Source: [Phialemoniopsis] sp. UDSM-2020 (lineage: Eukaryota; Ascomycota; Sordariomycetes; Thyridiales; Thyridiaceae). Taken from it: a DNA stretch of 64,000 nt. The notes below the pieces were generated by a model. That model was not told the DNA's origin. It ran no database searches and saw only the letters and a program-made list of their open reading frames with translations. Within the stretch, counting starts at the first letter, position 1. Every line of letters starts with the position of its first letter. The DNA lies in the NCBI GenBank assembly GCA_018873225.1, contig JAEILZ010000007.1, positions 2,480,001 through 2,544,000 of the forward strand. Reading direction: 5' to 3'. Both the position numbers and the translations under genes were made by a program. Below, in pieces: positions 60,402 through 64,000 of this stretch.

Positions 60402-62112
60402 AAGGAGACCGACAAAGCCTCCGATGAAATCATGGAGGGACCAAAGGTGTGTAGTGTTAGAATAATGTACTTAAGAGTGTCACTATCTGCATCTTGTTCA
60501 GCGTTGCTTTGACGGGGGACGAAGCTTCTTGTGGTCCTGGCTTTCTGCTAGCTCAGGAGGCATGTGGCGGTCTTGGGCATGGCAGCTGGGCTTTGGAGAC
60601 GACCGGCTCCGCCGCGAGGGGGCTTAATTCGGATAGTGATGTGGCCGCAAGTGTCAGTAGCTCTGAGCTTTTTTGGCAGAAAAGACCACACAATATATAT
60701 ATATCCAGAACCTAGTCACCCTTTCCTTTGCAGCTCTATGTACTCCTCTGCCGTGAGAAACAAAATGTGAAACTGAAGACTTCCTTCTTGAGCGTCGACG
60801 TATGTATCACGAGAAGAGCAAACTTGATAACATGAAAGAGCACAAGTGGGTGTCAGAAAGGTTGACGGTTTTGGATCAATCCCTACCCAAATTACAAACA
60901 AAGTGAGTGACCCAAATGCGCTTAGGTAGTGGGATAACCCTGGGTGATCGGTTAAGAATTGGGGTACATCGAGAAGGCAAACCGTCAACTAATCTATCAC
61001 CCACTTGGAGCAAGAGGGACATGACACATGAGATCGAGATCAAAGTCGTCGTGAGGCAGAACAGAACGGGTTACAAAGAAACGTCAAAATTCTCGATAAC
61101 TACCCTAGGATCGATATACCGGATCGAGTCTACAAAACGCTCTCTTTCAAGTCCCAGTCTCCCTTTTCCCTTAAGTCTCTCCTCCTTGTCACTCCACCCT
61201 TCTTCACCTTGCATGCCTCCCCTCTTCGTAAAGTTCAGTCTCTCTGTTCACCGAGGGAGCAAGAGAGACTTCATCGCGGGGGGAAAAGACAGTTGAGAAA
61301 AATAAATAGAAAAAAGTGCGGTTGTCAAGGTAGATTGCGTTTCCAACGCAATGTCCTGTGGTTGACGACAGTAGTAGTCCATCTCCTCATCACAGGATGA
61401 GCGAGCCCATGGGGGACAAGGAGTAGTAACGGCGCCTCGAGAAACAGAAAGAACCCGCCCAGAGCGCCGTCTTTTATATGCCCCCCCTACTACCTCTCCC
61501 GGAGTCCAGTTTCTCGGTTGGCTCTCCCTTCGAGAGAGGTTCTGAATGATGAAGATGGATGATAGATAAGAAAATGGGAATAATGAGTGGTTCTCTCTCT
61601 AAAAAAAAAGCGCAAAAAGTACAGTCGGATGTACAGTCTCGCAGGAAATCGGCACCGGAACAGGTGGCAAGCCCTGTCACTCAAACACGGAGAGGGTGTG
61701 CTCAGTAACGTGAGTAGGTATCAGATGTCATTCTCATTCGAGGAAAACAAACGCGAGATATAGAATCGAAGCTGGCATCAAGTGTCCACCAATAACGCGA
61801 GAAAAAAAAGTCAAGGAAAGGGGGTATGCTGCTGTAGGTACGCTGTATAAAACAGGGAATTTTTTGCTTGATGTCTCTCATTATCCCACCTCAGGTAGAT
61901 GAGATCACGATTGCAGAGTGAGGTTTGCTACACCCTCGTTGAGAGTCTCGAGTCGTTCTGCGCGGGCGGCGCTAAGTGTGTTGATCCCATGAAGATCGTG
62001 GGCCTGCAAGGGAGGGACGAGCCGCGGCTGTGGAGTTTGCTTTTGTCGCTAGAAATCCACATTCCAGACGACCAGAGCGGGCTTATAAAGTCGTGCGGGC
62101 GCACCTCTCAAC
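60402..62112. other. Convergent spacer with one complete MITE
   Basis: 1.7 kb between two gene ends. It holds the MITE at 60843-61007. The rest is AT-rich with A/T runs and no supported gene. Confidence 0.5.
60843..61007 (+). mobile_element. MITE, best-preserved copy
   Basis: 165 bases flanked by direct GAGCA repeats (60838-60842 and 61008-61012). The terminal inverted repeats are 29 bases with 24 matches: the left starts CAAGTGGGTG and ends GTTGACGGTTT, and the right is its imperfect complement ending CACCCACTTG. It contains GCTTAGGTAGTGGGATAACC internally. Non-coding. A 5-base duplication is seen for two independent copies, which excludes Tc1/mariner (TA) and typical hAT (8 base) mobilisation. 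Confidence 0.9.
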
Positions 62113-63781
62113 TCATCGCCTCATGGCCCCCTTAGGGACATCGCGCTGCTTGAGGCGGCTTGTCCGCCAGCCCTCGTACCATTGTTCCCTGCTAGCCTCG
62201 CGCAGCTCACCGCGCCACTCGCTGAAGACGGCGTCCTTGAGACGCAGGAAGTCGCAGTGCTCTTCGTCATTCGGGTCCGCGAAACCCCAAGGGAATTGAC
62301 GGCCGACGACGCCGGGCTCGTAGATGTCTGGGCTGATGATGGACATGGGGATGAAAGGGGTCTCATCCTCCTTGAGCTCCTCGGTCTTGTTGCGTCGGAT
62401 CGAGTTGGTCGAGAGCCTCTTGGAGTGTTTTGAAGGTGAGGAATTTGTCGACTCGCGACCTTGAATAGGTAGGTCATGCTCGGGGCTCTCCTCCTCCTCG
62501 CTGCCACCCTCTTCTTCTAAACCCTCCTCGTCGGCCTCGTCGATCCGGTTGGAGTCTGGCGATGAGCTGTCTCCGTCATCGTCCAGGCCGAGCGCCTCGA
62601 GTGGGTCGAGGTTCGCCTTCTTTAGGCTCTCCCAGACCGTCTTTTTAAGGACGTTCATGTGCTTGGTGGTGATGGTGTCGGCCTTGGAGATGACAGGAAT
62701 GACGGTTGTCTTGCCCTGAAGCGTCCGTAGCACCTGCAGGTCCAGATCTTCGTCTAGACCGCCAACGACGCGGACCGGGGGAGCATACTTGCCATTGTGG
62801 CTATGGCCATTGACGGTGGCAGACTTGGCAGCTGCGATGTTGCGATCGAGACGGGCGGGGTCGAGGATGAGGAAGACTGCGTGGATATGGGTATCCTGTA
62901 CGCCTGGTGATCTCACGACCTTCATCTCCTCTGTGAATGTCTCTTCGAACTTGCTCTCGAGAAACGCCGACATCTCACGAAGCTGTAGGTCAACTACGTT
63001 CTTCTCCAGGCCTTCCGAGTCCCAGAGTGTCAGACCAATCCTCTCGCCATCGATCTCACTCTCGAGGAAGTGGGGAATAAAGTTGCCGGACGGCGGGGAC
63101 ATGGCCATGAATTCCTCCTGCTCAATGGTGCTCTTGGACCGCTTCTTCGGGGGCAGAGCCAGCGACGTCTTGAGGAACTCGAGGAAAGAAGTCTTGCCGG
63201 CATTGCGAGTTCCGACAATGAGAATGCTGCGGAGAGTGATTAGCACAGTCCGTCGTCAGGTCACGACACAGGGTAGGAAGCTTGACATGGGGGACAGGAC
63301 AGGCAATGGCAACTCACTTGAAGGGCGTAGGGTCCTTGCGTCTGCGGACACGCCGGGGGCTGTTGATGGTGCTGATGGCACTGCTGGCGTAGCTGTACCG
63401 GCCGCGGTGGGTCATGCTCTCGGTGCGGGCATAGGGGTCCCAGGCGCCGCCGTGGGGGATGGGCGGGACGGGGACGCTGACTACAGAACGGCCGGGCTCC
63501 ATGGAGGGCCGGGGCGTCGAGGATGAATAGTACTCGGCGTTGGGCGAGGGGACGTCGAGAGAGTCCGGACGGATGTCGCCATCAAAGGAGCTCTGGAAGT
63601 TTGGGGCGGGGGCGCCATTGTAAAGGACGGGAAGGCGCGGAGGGTTCTTGGGGATGGAGGCGTCACGCTGACGCTGGAGCTCCTGCTCTCTAAGCGCTTG
63701 CCCCTTCTTCCCCCGAAGCTCGCCCGACTTGCTGCGTCTCAGTAACATTCCGAGGCTGGAGCGGCGTGGTGGTGCGCTCAT
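62113..63781 (-). CDS. Septin-like GTPase with long N-terminal extension
   Basis: Likely a cytoskeletal or membrane-associated GTPase. Exon 1 is 63781-63318, the intron 63317-63227 (GTGAGT...CCGCAG) and exon 2 is 63226-62113, 525 residues. Residues 1-150 are basic and Ser/Pro-rich. The septin-type G domain follows: P-loop GTRNAGKTS (160-168), a D-x-x-G equivalent WDSEGL (D224, G227), the septin-typical DTHIHAVFLILDP, and the G4 motif SKAD (335-338). An acidic Ser-rich insert lies at about 370-420. The end is YEPGVVGRQFPWGFADPNDE, EHCDFLRLKDAVF, septin-like. The usual C-terminal coiled coil is absent. It could be a divergent fungal septin rather than one of the core set. Confidence 0.85.
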
Positions 63782-64000
63782 TGCTGATCGGTAGACCGAG
63801 AGAGAGAGAAAGGGTTTGTATTCGTGCTGCTGCTTGAGACGAGGGAGGAATGGTTAAATTTGTCGCTAACACACCCCGACCAAGAAGGGCATTCGAATTA
63901 TGCCGGGAATAGACAGTGTTTCGTCGAGCGAAAGGAGCGATCTGCAGGTGCAGGTGGACCGACCGAAGGCTTGCTTTCCTTGGGGGAAGCTACTGTAAGG

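Overview
The window is nuclear DNA of a filamentous ascomycete (Pezizomycotina, most likely Sordariomycetes). Genes are compact and carry short introns of mostly 50-150 bases with GTRNGT-type donors, CTRAY-like branch sites and YAG acceptors. The proteins are typical of moulds: a 573-residue ATP sulfurylase with a degenerate APS-kinase domain, an AP-1-like bZIP, CIA30, EOS1, a TRP-like/FLC channel and a gamma-COP. I rebuilt the exon structures by hand from splice motifs and protein continuity. No transcript data were available, and I saw no tRNA or rRNA gene.

Left end (1-7.2 kb): an accessory-looking block with a head-to-tail array of four paralogues on the minus strand. They encode a protein type I do not recognise: an N-terminal CCHC zinc knuckle split by a conserved-position intron, a basic/Ser-Gly linker, and a long body ending in nine [LVI]-P-x-G-x-x hexapeptides and an acidic tail. 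Only the copy at 892-1962 is intact. The other three are pseudogenes with lost exons, frameshifts and stops. All three contain or end at the same short dispersed repeat motif (TAGGYAGTGGGATAA). A tandem minisatellite of about 105 bases lies upstream of the intact copy. This array is the best candidate here for something undescribed.

Middle (7.7-35 kb): CIA30 (complex I assembly), a Rim4-like multi-RRM protein, a decayed ankyrin-repeat gene, a DUR3-like solute symporter, the mitoribosomal/membrane protein mL45 (Mba1-like) divergent from EOS1, eIF1 divergent from the tRNA methyltransferase TRM44, an intradiol dioxygenase, a TRP-like channel, and ATP sulfurylase. These are mostly housekeeping genes.

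Right part (36-64 kb): a low-complexity conserved fungal protein, a secreted mucin-like protein with eight short Cys-Cys motifs, an EI24/RRT8-like membrane protein, a LanC-like protein with an intact zinc triad, gamma-COP (SEC21), an AP-1/Yap-like bZIP, a CDP-alcohol phosphotransferase (choline/ethanolamine), an unrecognised basic protein and a septin-like GTPase.

Two short mobile/repeat families are scattered through intergenic DNA. One is a MITE of about 150-165 bases, with two complete copies bearing 29-base terminal inverted repeats and 5-base target duplications and one decayed copy. The other is a dispersed repeat of about 110-230 bases. Both contain the same TAGGYAGTGGGATAA core. Nothing suggests a metabolic cluster; neighbouring genes appear functionally independent, several sharing divergent promoters.
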